This document shows, one piece after another, positions 16,979 to 25,648 of a DNA stretch of 64,000 nt (position 1 is its first letter; the number at the start of each line of letters is the position of its first letter). Below the pieces are notes generated by a model. It was not told the DNA's origin, did no database searches, and worked only from the letters and a program-made list of their open reading frames with translations. Origin of the DNA: Achromobacter sp. AONIH1 (GTDB taxonomy: Bacteria; Pseudomonadota; Gammaproteobacteria; Burkholderiales; Burkholderiaceae_B); assembly GCF_002902905.1 (NCBI RefSeq), contig NZ_CP026124.1:6324001-6388000 (forward strand). Reading direction: 5' to 3'. Made by a program: the position numbers and the translations under genes.

Positions 16979-19186
16979 ATGAAACCTGCATACGCTTACC
17001 TCCTGCTGCTGGCCGCGCTCGCGCCCACGGCCCCCGCCCTGGCGCTCAGCGCCGATCCGTCGGTGGAAACGCTGGCGCCCACCGTCGTCTACGGCGACGC
17101 CGCCGCCGAGACGCCGCCCAATGGCCGCATCAACCTGGACGCCCGCGACGGCACCGGCAGCCGCCTGGGGCTGACGCTGCGCGAAACGCCCGCGTCCGTC
17201 ACCGTGATCTCGCGCGAGCAGATCGAGGCGCGCGGCGCCGCCAACACCCAGGACATCGCGCGCGGCATCCCCGGCGTGGACAACGCCTCGCCGCCCGGCA
17301 TGGCCGGCGCCGTCAGCTACCGCGGCTTCAGCGGCAGCCAGATCTCGCAGCTGTTCAACGGCATCTCGGTGCAGTACGACGCCATCGCCGCCCGCCCCAT
17401 CGACAGCTGGATCTACGACCGTGTCGAGGCCATCGGCGGTCCATCCACCTTCCTGTTCGGCGCCGGCGCCGTGGGCGGCGCCATCAACTACGTGACCAAG
17501 CTGCCGGAACGCGACACGTTCTACGAAGGCCGCTTCCGTCTCGGCTCCTTCAACTCGCGGCAATATTCCGTCGGCCTGAACCAGCAGCTGGCCGGCGAGC
17601 CCGGCGGCCGCGGCCACTACCTGCGGCTGGACGCGAACACCGGCTCCAGCCAGGGCTGGGTCGACGGCAACCACTCCCGCGCCAGCCAGCTCGCGCTCTC
17701 GCTGCTGTCGGACCTGGGCAGCGACGTGACCCAGACCTGGGCCTTCGAATACCAGCGCGAAAAAGTCGACCGCCCCTACTGGGGCACGCCGCTCAAGACC
17801 GGCGCCAACGGCGTGGTCAGCGGCGAGGGCCACATCGAGGACGGCACCCGCTACAAGAACTACAACGTCAACGACGGCCTCTACGAGCAGTCGGTGCTGT
17901 GGGCGCGCTCGATCACCGAATGGCGCGCCAGCCCCGCGCTGACGTTCAAGAACACGCTGTACTACTACCGCGCCGACCGCGACTTCCGCAACCTGGAGAC
18001 CTATCGCTTCAACGCCGGCAACACCCAGGTGCTGCGCTCGGGCGCGCTGCTGCAGCGGCACGAGCAGCGTCTGATCGGCAACCGGGTCGAGGGCCTGTAC
18101 CGCTCGACCCTGGCCGGCCTGCCCAGCGACTGGTCCTTCGGCGCGGACTACAGCGTCAACAAGCAGACCCGCTATCCGACCAGCCTGCCCGGCCAGGTGG
18201 ACGCCATCGATCCCTACGACTTCTCGCCGGGAGATTTCTACGACATCCCCGGCATGAAGCGCGGCCACGTCGCCGACCGCGACAACCGCATCCGCACGCT
18301 GGCCTTCACGCTGGAGAACCGTACCGAGGTGCTGCCCGGTCTGTCGCTGGTCTCGGCGCTGCGCAAGGACTTCATCGACGTGGATCTGACCAACCGCCGC
18401 GCCGTCACCGCCAGCTCGCCGGCCAGCGCCTCGCGCTCGTATTCGCCGCTGACCGGCCGGCTCGGCCTGAACTGGCAGCTCAGCCCGGAAGCCTCGCTGT
18501 ACGCGCAATACGCCACCGCCGCCGATCCCCCGTCCGGCCTGATGGCCACGGCCTCGTTCGCCGACGTGCTGTACAACGACAAGCTGACCACTGGTCGCCA
18601 GGCCGAGGTCGGCGGCAAGTTCGATTTCTGGGACGGCCGCGGCTCGGCCACGGTGGCGCTGTACGACATCCGGCGCAAGAACATCTCGACGCCCGACGCC
18701 AACAACCCCGGCGTCAGCCTGCCGGTGGGCGAGCAGTCCTCGCGCGGCCTGGAGCTGGCAAGCGGCCTGCGGCTGAGCAGGCAGGTGACGCTGCAGGCCA
18801 ACATAGCCTTCGTCGCGCCGCGCTACGACGACTTCTCGCAGACCGTCAACGGCGTGGCGGTGTCGCGCAACGGCAAGGTGCCGACCAACACGCCGCGCCG
18901 CATCGCCAATATCTGGGTCGACTACGCCTTCCTGCCCGACTGGACCGCCAGCGCCGCCGCGCGCTATGTGGGCAAGACCTACGCCGACGCCGCCAACACC
19001 ACCTGGGCGCCGGCCTACATGGTGTTCGACGCCGCCGTCTCGCACCGCATCGACCGGAACCTCACCGTGACCGCCCGCGTGCGCAACCTGACCGACAAGG
19101 TCTACGCGGCCAACGTCAGCAGCGCCGGCATGTTCTACCTGGGCGCGCCGCGCTCGTTCGAACTGACGCTGCAAGCGCGCTACTGA
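16979..19186 (+). CDS. TonB-dependent siderophore receptor
   Basis: 735 aa outer-membrane receptor. Signal peptide (about 1-24), TonB-box-like ETLAPTVV near residue 35, plug domain about 55-165 (SVTVISREQIEARGAANTQDIARGIPGV, then GGPSTFLFGAGAVGGAINYVTK) and a 22-strand barrel to the C-terminal aromatic residue (ELTLQARY). No STN domain, so no surface-signalling role. Length and plug motifs fit catecholate/hydroxamate-type siderophore receptors; the ligand is unknown. The PepSY gene starts 8 bp after its stop, a usual partner for reducing or releasing siderophore iron. Confidence 0.92.
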   Translation: MKPAYAYLLLLAALAPTAPALALSADPSVETLAPTVVYGDAAAETPPNGRINLDARDGTGSRLGLTLRETPASVTVISREQIEARGAANTQDIARGIPGVDNASPPGMAGAVSYRGFSGSQISQLFNGISVQYDAIAARPIDSWIYDRVEAIGGPSTFLFGAGAVGGAINYVTKLPERDTFYEGRFRLGSFNSRQYSVGLNQQLAGEPGGRGHYLRLDANTGSSQGWVDGNHSRASQLALSLLSDLGSDVTQTWAFEYQREKVDRPYWGTPLKTGANGVVSGEGHIEDGTRYKNYNVNDGLYEQSVLWARSITEWRASPALTFKNTLYYYRADRDFRNLETYRFNAGNTQVLRSGALLQRHEQRLIGNRVEGLYRSTLAGLPSDWSFGADYSVNKQTRYPTSLPGQVDAIDPYDFSPGDFYDIPGMKRGHVADRDNRIRTLAFTLENRTEVLPGLSLVSALRKDFIDVDLTNRRAVTASSPASASRSYSPLTGRLGLNWQLSPEASLYAQYATAADPPSGLMATASFADVLYNDKLTTGRQAEVGGKFDFWDGRGSATVALYDIRRKNISTPDANNPGVSLPVGEQSSRGLELASGLRLSRQVTLQANIAFVAPRYDDFSQTVNGVAVSRNGKVPTNTPRRIANIWVDYAFLPDWTASAAARYVGKTYADAANTTWAPAYMVFDAAVSHRIDRNLTVTARVRNLTDKVYAANVSSAGMFYLGAPRSFELTLQARY

Positions 19187-19194
19187 GGACCGCC

Positions 19195-20730
19195 ATGAGC
19201 GCCCTGCCCCAGACCCGACCGCGCGCCGCGACCGGACCGTCGCTGGCCGCCCGCGCCAAGCGCTGGCTCTACCTGCTGCACCGCTGGGCCGGCATCACGC
19301 TGTGCCTGTTCTTCACCATGTGGTTCATCTCCGGCGTGGTCATGATGTACGTGGGCTATCCCAAGCTCACGCCCGCCGAGCGCCTGGGGCACCTGGCGCC
19401 GCTGGATCCCGCCGGCGTCACGGTGACGCCGGCGCAGGCGCTGGCGGCGGCCGGGCTGGAAGACGGCGCCGCCCTGAGCCTGTCGGCCAGCCGCGCCGGC
19501 CAGGCCGTGTATCTGGCCGGCGGCGGCCGGCGCGCGGCGCCCAAGGCGGTGGACGCCGCCAGCGGCGCGCTGTTGCCCGTGGCGGACGAGCGGGTGGCCG
19601 CCGCCACGGCCTCGGCCTGGTTCGGCGGGGCCTACCCGTTGCGATACGCGGGCGCGGTGGCCGAGGACGTCTACACGCACTCGCGCGCGCTGGATCAGCA
19701 CCGGCCGCTGCACCGCGTCGACGTAGCCGATCCGGAACACACCCGGCTCTACATCTCCTCGGCCACCGGCGCCGTGGTGCTGGACGCCACCCGCGCCGAA
19801 CGCGCCTGGAACTACGTGGGCGCCTGGATCCACTGGCTCTATCCGTTCCGAGGCAACGCGCTGGACCGCTGGTGGCACGACATCGTGGTGTGGCTGTCGG
19901 TGGCGGGCGTGACGCTGGCGCTCACCGGCACCGTGGTGGGCCTGATGCGCTGGCGTTTCTCGCGCCCCTATGCCAGCGGCAGCCGCTCGCCGTACCGCGA
20001 GAACATGATGCGCTGGCATCATCTGAGCGGCCTGCTGTTCGCCGTCGTCACCATCACCTGGATCTTCAGCGGGCTGATGTCGATGAACCCCTGGAAACTC
20101 TTCGCCAGCGGCGCCGCCCCGCTGGCGCAGGCGGCCTATGAGGGCCCGCCCGCGCCCGCCGCCACGCTGGCCGCGCCCGCCGCGCTGATCGCGGCCTTGC
20201 CCGCCGCGCCCCGGGAACTGAGCTGGACGCGCGCCGCCGGGCAGAGCCTGGTCCAGGCGCGCATGGCGGCCGGCGCGCCGCTGCTGCTGTCGGCGCGGGA
20301 AGCGCGCCCCGCCGCGCTCGACCCCGCCGTGCTGCGCGCGGCCGCCGCCACGCTGCTGCCGGACGCCCGGCTGGCCGAGGTGCAGACGCTGGAGCGCTAC
20401 GACTTCTACTACTACGCGCGCGACGAACACGCCATGCTGGGCCATGTGGAAAAGCCGCTGCCGGCCTGGCGGCTGGTCTACGACAACCCCGAGGCCAGCT
20501 GGGTCTACCTGGATCCGGCCACCGGACAGCTCATCAGCCGGCAGGATCGCGCCAACCGCGCCAGCCGCTGGCTGTTCGCCTTCCTGCACAGCTGGGACTG
20601 GACCGGCCTGCTGGCGCGCCGCCCATTGTGGGACGCGCTGCTGATCTTCCTGAGCCTGGGCGGGGCCGCGCTCAGCCTGACCGGCGTGGTGATCGGCTGG
20701 CGCCGGCTGGGGAAGAAGTTGCGGCACTGA
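19195..20730 (+). CDS. PepSY domain-containing inner-membrane protein
   Basis: 511 aa PepSY-associated membrane protein (PiuB-like). Membrane helices at about residues 27-50 (LHRWAGITLCLFFTMWFISGVVMM), 230-255, 280-300 and 480-500, with large periplasmic loops between; HRWAG and the histidines near helix ends resemble heme- or iron-reductase-like PepSY proteins. The start ATG at 19195, with GAGGAC upstream, is chosen over a very long frame that merely runs antisense-like through the receptor gene. Coupled to the TonB receptor; probably acts on siderophore iron in the periplasm. Exact activity unproven. Confidence 0.9.
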   Translation: MSALPQTRPRAATGPSLAARAKRWLYLLHRWAGITLCLFFTMWFISGVVMMYVGYPKLTPAERLGHLAPLDPAGVTVTPAQALAAAGLEDGAALSLSASRAGQAVYLAGGGRRAAPKAVDAASGALLPVADERVAAATASAWFGGAYPLRYAGAVAEDVYTHSRALDQHRPLHRVDVADPEHTRLYISSATGAVVLDATRAERAWNYVGAWIHWLYPFRGNALDRWWHDIVVWLSVAGVTLALTGTVVGLMRWRFSRPYASGSRSPYRENMMRWHHLSGLLFAVVTITWIFSGLMSMNPWKLFASGAAPLAQAAYEGPPAPAATLAAPAALIAALPAAPRELSWTRAAGQSLVQARMAAGAPLLLSAREARPAALDPAVLRAAAATLLPDARLAEVQTLERYDFYYYARDEHAMLGHVEKPLPAWRLVYDNPEASWVYLDPATGQLISRQDRANRASRWLFAFLHSWDWTGLLARRPLWDALLIFLSLGGAALSLTGVVIGWRRLGKKLRH

Positions 20731-20803
20731 ACCCGGCGGCGGGCCGGGCGCGGCCTGGGAACGCGGCGCGGGATGCACTATGCTCCCAGCCTCGACTCTG
20801 CTA

Positions 20804-20963
20804 GTGTGCTGTCCCGTAGGTACGTCCGCATAGCGAAATTCATCCATAGACGTCAGGGCTAGGCGCAAACCGCAGCGATACCCGTAGGTATCGCGAGGAT
20901 TTGCAACGACGCCATGGCGGCTAGGGGTGGATTTCGTGCGGGCGTATCTGCGGGACAGCACAC
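20804..20963. repeat. 160-bp inverted-repeat element (MITE-like)
   Basis: Ends are imperfect inverted repeats of about 50 bp, beginning GTGTGCTGTCCCG at 20804 and closing CGGGACAGCACAC at 20963. The centre holds a second hairpin (GCGATACC-GTA-GGTATCGC with flanking GCAAA/TTTGC). No coding capacity. A half copy lies at 15425-15475. The structure suggests a non-autonomous mobile element or a structured dispersed repeat; no flanking target duplication is obvious. Confidence 0.65.
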
Positions 20964-20982
20964 CAGGCCCAAGGAGCAGCCC

Positions 20983-21411
20983 ATGTCCGACGTCACCATC
21001 TATCACAACCCCAAGTGCGGCACCTCCCGCAACACCCTGGCCATGATCCGCAACGCCGGCATCGAGCCGCAGGTCGTGCTGTACCTGGAAACCCCGCCCT
21101 CGCGCGCGGAACTGAAGGCGCTGTTCAAGCGCGCCGGCGTCGGCGTGCGCGACGCGCTGCGCGAAAAGGGCACGCCCTATGCCGAGCTGGGCCTGGACAA
21201 CCCGGCCCTGGACGACGAAGCCCTGCTGGACGCCATCGAGGCCCATCCCATCCTGCTGAACCGCCCCTTCGTCAGCACGCCGCTGGGCGCGCGGCTGTGC
21301 CGCCCGTCGGAGCTGGTGCTGGACATCCTGCCGGCGCCGCAGCAAGGCGCCTTCACCAAGGAAGACGGCGAGGCCGTGATCGACGCGCAGGGCAAGCGCA
21401 TCCAGAAGTGA
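20983..21411 (+). CDS. arsC: Arsenate reductase (glutaredoxin-type ArsC)
   Basis: 142 aa, normal ArsC length. Thioredoxin-like fold with the catalytic motif KCGTSRNTL near the N terminus (Cys about 12), and the family's C-terminal RPFVSTPLGARLCRPSELVLDIL. Reduces arsenate to arsenite with glutathione/glutaredoxin. Start ATG at 20983 has ribosome binding site AAGGAG; the longer frame reads into the upstream repeat. No arsB or arsR is nearby, and isolated copies like this can serve other thiol-redox roles. Confidence 0.9.
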   Translation: MSDVTIYHNPKCGTSRNTLAMIRNAGIEPQVVLYLETPPSRAELKALFKRAGVGVRDALREKGTPYAELGLDNPALDDEALLDAIEAHPILLNRPFVSTPLGARLCRPSELVLDILPAPQQGAFTKEDGEAVIDAQGKRIQK

Positions 21412-21492
21412 ACGCGCCCGGCGCGGCGAGCGGCCACATCCAATACCCACTTTCAGGGATAGCCGCCGACGGCCGGGATCAGCACAATCCCA

Positions 21493-21512
21493 AGCGGGCA
21501 ATTTCGCCCGCT
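21493..21512 (+). terminator. Hairpin between arsC and the response regulator
   Basis: Arms AGCGGGC / GCCCGCT with a 6-nt loop, 82 bp after the arsC stop and 18 bp before the next ATG. No T tract; may end arsC transcripts or act in the next gene's leader. Confidence 0.4.
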
Positions 21513-21530
21513 CCCACTTGGCCCGCCACC

Positions 21531-22214
21531 ATGACCGATCTGCCGCCCGTTCCCGCGCTCGCCCTGCCCGCCCCGGTGCTGGTGGTGGAAGACGAACCGC
21601 TGGTCCGCGCCCGGCTGGAACGGCTGCTGCACCAGCTGGGCTATCCCGCCGACGCGCTGCTGTTCGCCGGCTCGCTGGCCGAGGCCCGCGGCCGGCTGGC
21701 CGACGCGCCCGTCGCGCTGGCGCTGGTGGACCTGGGCCTGCCCGACGGCAACGGCATCGAGCTGATCGCCGAGCTGCGCGCGGCCGATCCGGCGCTGGGC
21801 ATCCTGGTCATCTCGGCCTGGAGCACCGAGGACGCCATCCTGGCGGCGCTGCGCGCCGGCGCCACCGGCTACCTGCTGAAGGAACGCGACGACCTGGAAG
21901 TGCTGATCTCGCTGCGCAGCGTGCTGCGCGGCGGCGCGCCGATCGATCCCTTCGTCGCCCGCCGCATCATCGCGGAGCTGCGCCCCGCGCCCGCGCAGCC
22001 CGCCAGCCCGCCGCCCGGCGAAACGCTCAGCCCGCGCGAAGACCAGATCCTGCGCCTGGTGGCCGAGGGGTTGGGCAACCGGGAGATCGCCGACCAGCTG
22101 CATCTGTCCCGCTACACCGTCGAATGCCACATCAAGCACATCTACCGCAAGCTGGCGGTGTCCTCGCGCACCCGGGCCATCCACGCGGCGCGCTCGCGCG
22201 GCCTGCTCGATTGA
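21531..22214 (+). CDS. LuxR/NarL-type response regulator
   Basis: 227 aa. Receiver domain about residues 15-130 with acidic pocket VVEDEP, phospho-acceptor Asp in ALVDLGLPDGNG and switch/Lys region GYLLKERD; LuxR-type HTH about 160-225 (LSPREDQILRLVAEGLGNREIADQLHLSRYTVECHIKHIYRKL). Start ATG at 21531 gives MTDLPPVPALALPAPVLVVEDEP. Overlaps or abuts the sensor kinase gene, its evident partner. Target genes are not evident from the window. Confidence 0.93.
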   Translation: MTDLPPVPALALPAPVLVVEDEPLVRARLERLLHQLGYPADALLFAGSLAEARGRLADAPVALALVDLGLPDGNGIELIAELRAADPALGILVISAWSTEDAILAALRAGATGYLLKERDDLEVLISLRSVLRGGAPIDPFVARRIIAELRPAPAQPASPPPGETLSPREDQILRLVAEGLGNREIADQLHLSRYTVECHIKHIYRKLAVSSRTRAIHAARSRGLLD

Positions 22215-22228
22215 CGCGGCCGACGCCG

Positions 22229-24175
22229 GTGGCGCGGCGCGCCGGACAGGCGCTGGCCGCAATGCTCGGCCTGCTGGCGCTGCTGCTCCTGTGCGGCGGC
22301 GCGCGGGCGGCGACGGCCGATGCCGCAGGCGACTGCGCCGCGCGGATCCTGGACGTCCGCATCGCCCAGGCCCTGCCGGACGGCGCGCGACCCGCCGACG
22401 GCCCCGCCTGGCGGCCGGTCACGCTGCCCGACGATTGGAGCGCGCGCTGGCCCGGCCATACCGGCAAGGCCTGGTACCGGATCGACTGGCGCTGTGACGG
22501 CGCGAGCCGCGCTCCGGCCGCGCTGGCGCTCGAATCCATCATCATGGCCGGCGAGGTCTACGCCAACGACGACCTGCTGTGGCGCGACGCCAGCCAGTCC
22601 GAACCGCTGTCGCGCAGCTGGAACATGCCGCGCTACTGGCGCCTGCCCGAATCCGCGATGCGCGACGGCGTCAACACCATCTGGGTGCGCGTGGCCGGCG
22701 TCGCCGGCCAACATCCGGGGCTGGGGCCGGTGTACCTGGGCGAGCCCGAGGCCATCGAACGCGGGCACGAGCAGCGCGTGTGGCGCAACCGCACGCTGTT
22801 CCATGTCAACCTGACCATCTCGGCGGCGCTGGGCCTGTTCTTCTTCAGCCTGTGGATCCTGCGTCCGCAACAATCCAGCCATGGCTGGTATGCGCTGACC
22901 GCGTTGTTCTGGGTGCTGTTCGCGGCCAACATCGTGGCCACCAGCCCCTGGCCCTTCGCCACCACGCTGGCCGCCGCGCGCGCCAACGCCATGGCGCTGA
23001 CGCTGCACATCGCCTGCTTCTGCATGTTCACCTGGCGCTTCGCCGGCCGCTACCGACCTCGGCTGGAAAAAGTCATGTGGGTGGGCGTGGCGCTGTCGCT
23101 GGCGGCGCTGGCCTTCGTGCCCGACGACGTCCAGCCCTCGGCGCAATTCGTCATCGTGATGGCCCTGACGGCGCTGTTCTGCCTGAACTGCCTGCACTTC
23201 TCCATCCAGGCCCTGCGCGGCCGCGACCGCGAACAGCAGTTGCTGGCCGCCTGCCTGCTGGTATTCCTGGGCGCTGCCGTGCACGACCTGCTGCTGCTGT
23301 TCAAGCGGATAGACGGCCTGTCCTACATTCCCTACACCAGCATCGCGGTGCTGATCGGCATGTCCGCCGTCCAGGGATTGCGCCACGCGCGCAGCGTGCG
23401 CCGCATCGAGCGCTTCAACGAGGAACTGGAGATATCCGTGCAGCGCGCCCGCGATGAGCTGGCCGTCACGCTGGCCCGCGAACACGAGCTGGCGCTGGCC
23501 CACAGCCGGCTGCAGGACCGGCTGGATATCGCGCGCGACCTGCACGACGGATTGGGCGGCTCGCTGGTCCGCATGACGGCCCTGGTCGAACAGTCCGGCG
23601 CGCCGCTGCAGAACCGGCAGTTCCTGTCCATGCTCAACCTGCTGCGCAACGACCTGCGCCAGACGATAGACAGCGGCGCCAGCGCCGACATGAAACCGCC
23701 CGCCACACCGCGCGAATGGATCGCTCCGCTGCGCCACCGCTACACGCAGCTGTTCGACGAGCTGGGCATCGAAGTCCGCTGGGATGTTCCCGCCTCTTGG
23801 ATCGTCCCGCCCTCCGCCTTGCAGTGCCTGGCGTTGACCCGGCTGATCGAGGAAGGACTGACCAACGTCATCAAGCACAGCCGCGCCGGGCGCGTCGCGG
23901 TGCGCCTGGCGCAGCCCGACCCCCGGGCGCTGGAACTCATGGTCGCAGACGACGGCGCGGGCTTCGACGTGGCCGCCGTGTGCCAGGCCGGCATCAGCGT
24001 CGGCATGCGCAGCATGTCCACGCGCATCGCCCGGGTCGGCGGCAGCTTGCGGATCGATTCCGCGCCCGGCCGCACGCGCCTGACCGCCAGCCTGACCCTG
24101 GAGGCGGAAGACGCCGAGGCGGCCCCGGCGACGGCTTCGGCGCAAGATGTATCGAAAAATCGCATCCGGACGTAA
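22229..24175 (+). CDS. Sensor histidine kinase with 7TMR-DISM-type input
   Basis: 648 aa with GTG start. Signal sequence, a periplasmic jelly-roll-like domain (about 35-190, WRPVTLPDDWSARWPGHTGKAWYRI), seven membrane helices (about 195-410), coiled linker, HisKA_3 dimerisation domain with DIARDLHDGLGGSLVRM (phospho-His) and a HATPase domain ending about 630. It phosphorylates the adjacent NarL-type regulator. Start is uncertain: TTG at 22211 would overlap the regulator's stop, ATG at 22262 would leave the signal peptide without its positive charges; GTG at 22229 keeps ARRAGQ before the hydrophobic core. The extracellular ligand is unknown, possibly a sugar-like compound. Confidence 0.88.
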   Translation: MARRAGQALAAMLGLLALLLLCGGARAATADAAGDCAARILDVRIAQALPDGARPADGPAWRPVTLPDDWSARWPGHTGKAWYRIDWRCDGASRAPAALALESIIMAGEVYANDDLLWRDASQSEPLSRSWNMPRYWRLPESAMRDGVNTIWVRVAGVAGQHPGLGPVYLGEPEAIERGHEQRVWRNRTLFHVNLTISAALGLFFFSLWILRPQQSSHGWYALTALFWVLFAANIVATSPWPFATTLAAARANAMALTLHIACFCMFTWRFAGRYRPRLEKVMWVGVALSLAALAFVPDDVQPSAQFVIVMALTALFCLNCLHFSIQALRGRDREQQLLAACLLVFLGAAVHDLLLLFKRIDGLSYIPYTSIAVLIGMSAVQGLRHARSVRRIERFNEELEISVQRARDELAVTLAREHELALAHSRLQDRLDIARDLHDGLGGSLVRMTALVEQSGAPLQNRQFLSMLNLLRNDLRQTIDSGASADMKPPATPREWIAPLRHRYTQLFDELGIEVRWDVPASWIVPPSALQCLALTRLIEEGLTNVIKHSRAGRVAVRLAQPDPRALELMVADDGAGFDVAAVCQAGISVGMRSMSTRIARVGGSLRIDSAPGRTRLTASLTLEAEDAEAAPATASAQDVSKNRIRT

Positions 24176-24267
24176 TTCCGGGAACTCAGCCACACATTTG
24201 CAAGGTATTTGACGGCAAATCCCACTACCATCGCGGTCATCCGCAAATTTCAGCAAGATGACGCGTC

Positions 24268-24873
24268 ATGGATACGCTTGAACACCTGAACCAGTCCCTA
24301 TTTCTTCTGATCAACGCCGACCCGGCCTCGCCCGCCTGGCGCATCCAGGCAGGGATGTTCATCGCCAACCGGCTGATCCTGCTGGTGCCGGCGGCGCTCG
24401 CCGGACTCTGGCTGTGGGGCGGCCAGCCGCAGCGCGGCCTGGTGCTCAAGACGCTGACCGGCATCGGCGTGGCGCTGTTCATCAGCTATCTGTGCGGCGC
24501 GCTGTGGCCGCATCCACGACCCTTCACCATCGGCCTGGGCCATGCCTTCTTCGCACACAAGGCCACCTCCTCCTTCCCCAGCAACCACACCATCATCATC
24601 GCCACGCTGGCCTTCACGCTGCTGTTCGACCGGCGCTGGGCGGGCTGGGGCTGGGCCACGCTGGCGCTGGCGGCCGTGGTCGGCCTGTCGCGCGTCTACC
24701 TGGGCGTGCACTTCCCGCTGGACATCGCCGGCGGCCTGCTGCTGGCGCCGCTGGCCGCCGCGCTGGTGGTGCCCGTGTGGCGGCGCGTGGGCACCCCCGT
24801 GACCGCGGCGTGCCAGGCGCTGCACGGCAAGCTGCTGGCCCTGCCGATCGCGCGCGGCTGGATCCGCGCCTAG
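24268..24873 (+). CDS. PAP2-family phosphatase, probable undecaprenyl-diphosphatase
   Basis: 201 aa membrane protein of five to six helices. The three PAP2 catalytic motifs are present: the KxxxxxxRP-like LWPHPRP, PSNHT and SRVYLGVHFPLDI. Length and motif spacing fit the BcrC/YbjG group, which dephosphorylates undecaprenyl pyrophosphate on the periplasmic side to recycle the lipid carrier for peptidoglycan and other polymers. The SNH variant of the usual SGH motif is found in several of these enzymes. Stand-alone gene. Confidence 0.85.
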   Translation: MDTLEHLNQSLFLLINADPASPAWRIQAGMFIANRLILLVPAALAGLWLWGGQPQRGLVLKTLTGIGVALFISYLCGALWPHPRPFTIGLGHAFFAHKATSSFPSNHTIIIATLAFTLLFDRRWAGWGWATLALAAVVGLSRVYLGVHFPLDIAGGLLLAPLAAALVVPVWRRVGTPVTAACQALHGKLLALPIARGWIRA

Positions 24874-24913
24874 GGGCGCCGGAACGATCCCGGGACCGTT
24901 CCTCGCGCCGTCC

Positions 24914-25444
24914 TCAGGCCGGCGCGAAACCCGCCGCGCCTTCGTGCTCCAGCAGCCAGCGCTTGCGGTGCAAGCCGCCACCGTAGCCGGTAAGCGCGGC
25001 GTTGGCGCCGATCACACGATGGCATGGCACCACGATGCCGATCGGATTCGCGCCGTTGGCGGCGCCCACGGCGCGCACCGCCTCGGGCCGGCCGATGCGC
25101 TCGGCGAGCCGGCCATAGTTGAGATGGCTGCCCGCCGGAATGCCGCGCAACGCCGCCCATACCTCACGCTGGAACACGGTGCCGCCCATGGCCACCTCCA
25201 CGGCGTCGATGGCATCGATCCGACCGTCGAAATACGCTTCCAGGCAGCGGCCCGCCTCGGAGGCCGCCGTCGCCGGCCGCAAGGCGACCGCTTCCTTGCC
25301 ATACTGCCGCCCCAACAGTTTGTGCATGCGGCTTTCATAGTCGTCCCAATCGACGGCGCGCAGCCGTCCTTGCGCGTCGGTCAGCACCAGCATCACGCCG
25401 ATGGGCGTCTTCAGGCGTTCTTCGAAAAAAAGATGGGCGGACAT
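24914..25444 (-). CDS. ogt: Methylated-DNA--protein-cysteine methyltransferase
   Basis: 176 aa. C-terminal O6-alkylguanine transferase domain with the catalytic PCHRVIG motif (Cys about 142), preceded by the DNA-binding HTH GIPAGSHLNYGRLAERIG and the TVFQREVWAAL segment. It removes O6-methyl groups from guanine by suicidal transfer. Start ATG at 25444 has GGAAG upstream; an ATG at 25459 would add five residues. Divergent from the Ada-AlkA gene across a 204-bp region with a long palindrome, indicating joint control of alkylation repair. Confidence 0.93.
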   Translation of the reverse strand: MSAHLFFEERLKTPIGVMLVLTDAQGRLRAVDWDDYESRMHKLLGRQYGKEAVALRPATAASEAGRCLEAYFDGRIDAIDAVEVAMGGTVFQREVWAALRGIPAGSHLNYGRLAERIGRPEAVRAVGAANGANPIGIVVPCHRVIGANAALTGYGGGLHRKRWLLEHEGAAGFAPA

Positions 25445-25563
25445 GGCGCGGACTTCCATAGCGGAAAGGAACAAGGACCGAATCGCCGGCGACAGGCGGC
25501 GCGACCGCGCGGCCAGGACAGGCATTCGCAACAGAATATAGGGTCCGCGCCGGACTCCTGCTC

Positions 25564-25612
25564 GCGGTTTTCGGACATCAGTGTCGGCCGGACAACACGG
25601 TCCGAAAACCGC
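25564..25612. promoter_or_regulatory. Nested palindrome between ogt and ada-alkA
   Basis: Perfect 13-bp arms GCGGTTTTCGGAC (25564-25576) and GTCCGAAAACCGC (25600-25612), enclosing an inner TGTC...GACA symmetry. It overlaps a possible promoter for ada-alkA (CGGACA/GGACAA, 17 bp, TAGAAC) and lies 36 bp before its ATG. Probably an operator; it does not look like the E. coli Ada box. Confidence 0.5.
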
Positions 25613-25648
25613 TAGAACGCCATCCCGGACCGGCGTTAGCATGGCCGC

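Noticed and set aside
16646..19174. Very long open frame on the strand opposite the TonB receptor, and similar ones opposite uca, atzF, kynU and bhuR
   Set aside because: Composition is low-complexity (Arg, Gln, Ala, Gly, His) with no family motif. They mirror the third-codon G/C bias of the real genes and lack ribosome binding sites.
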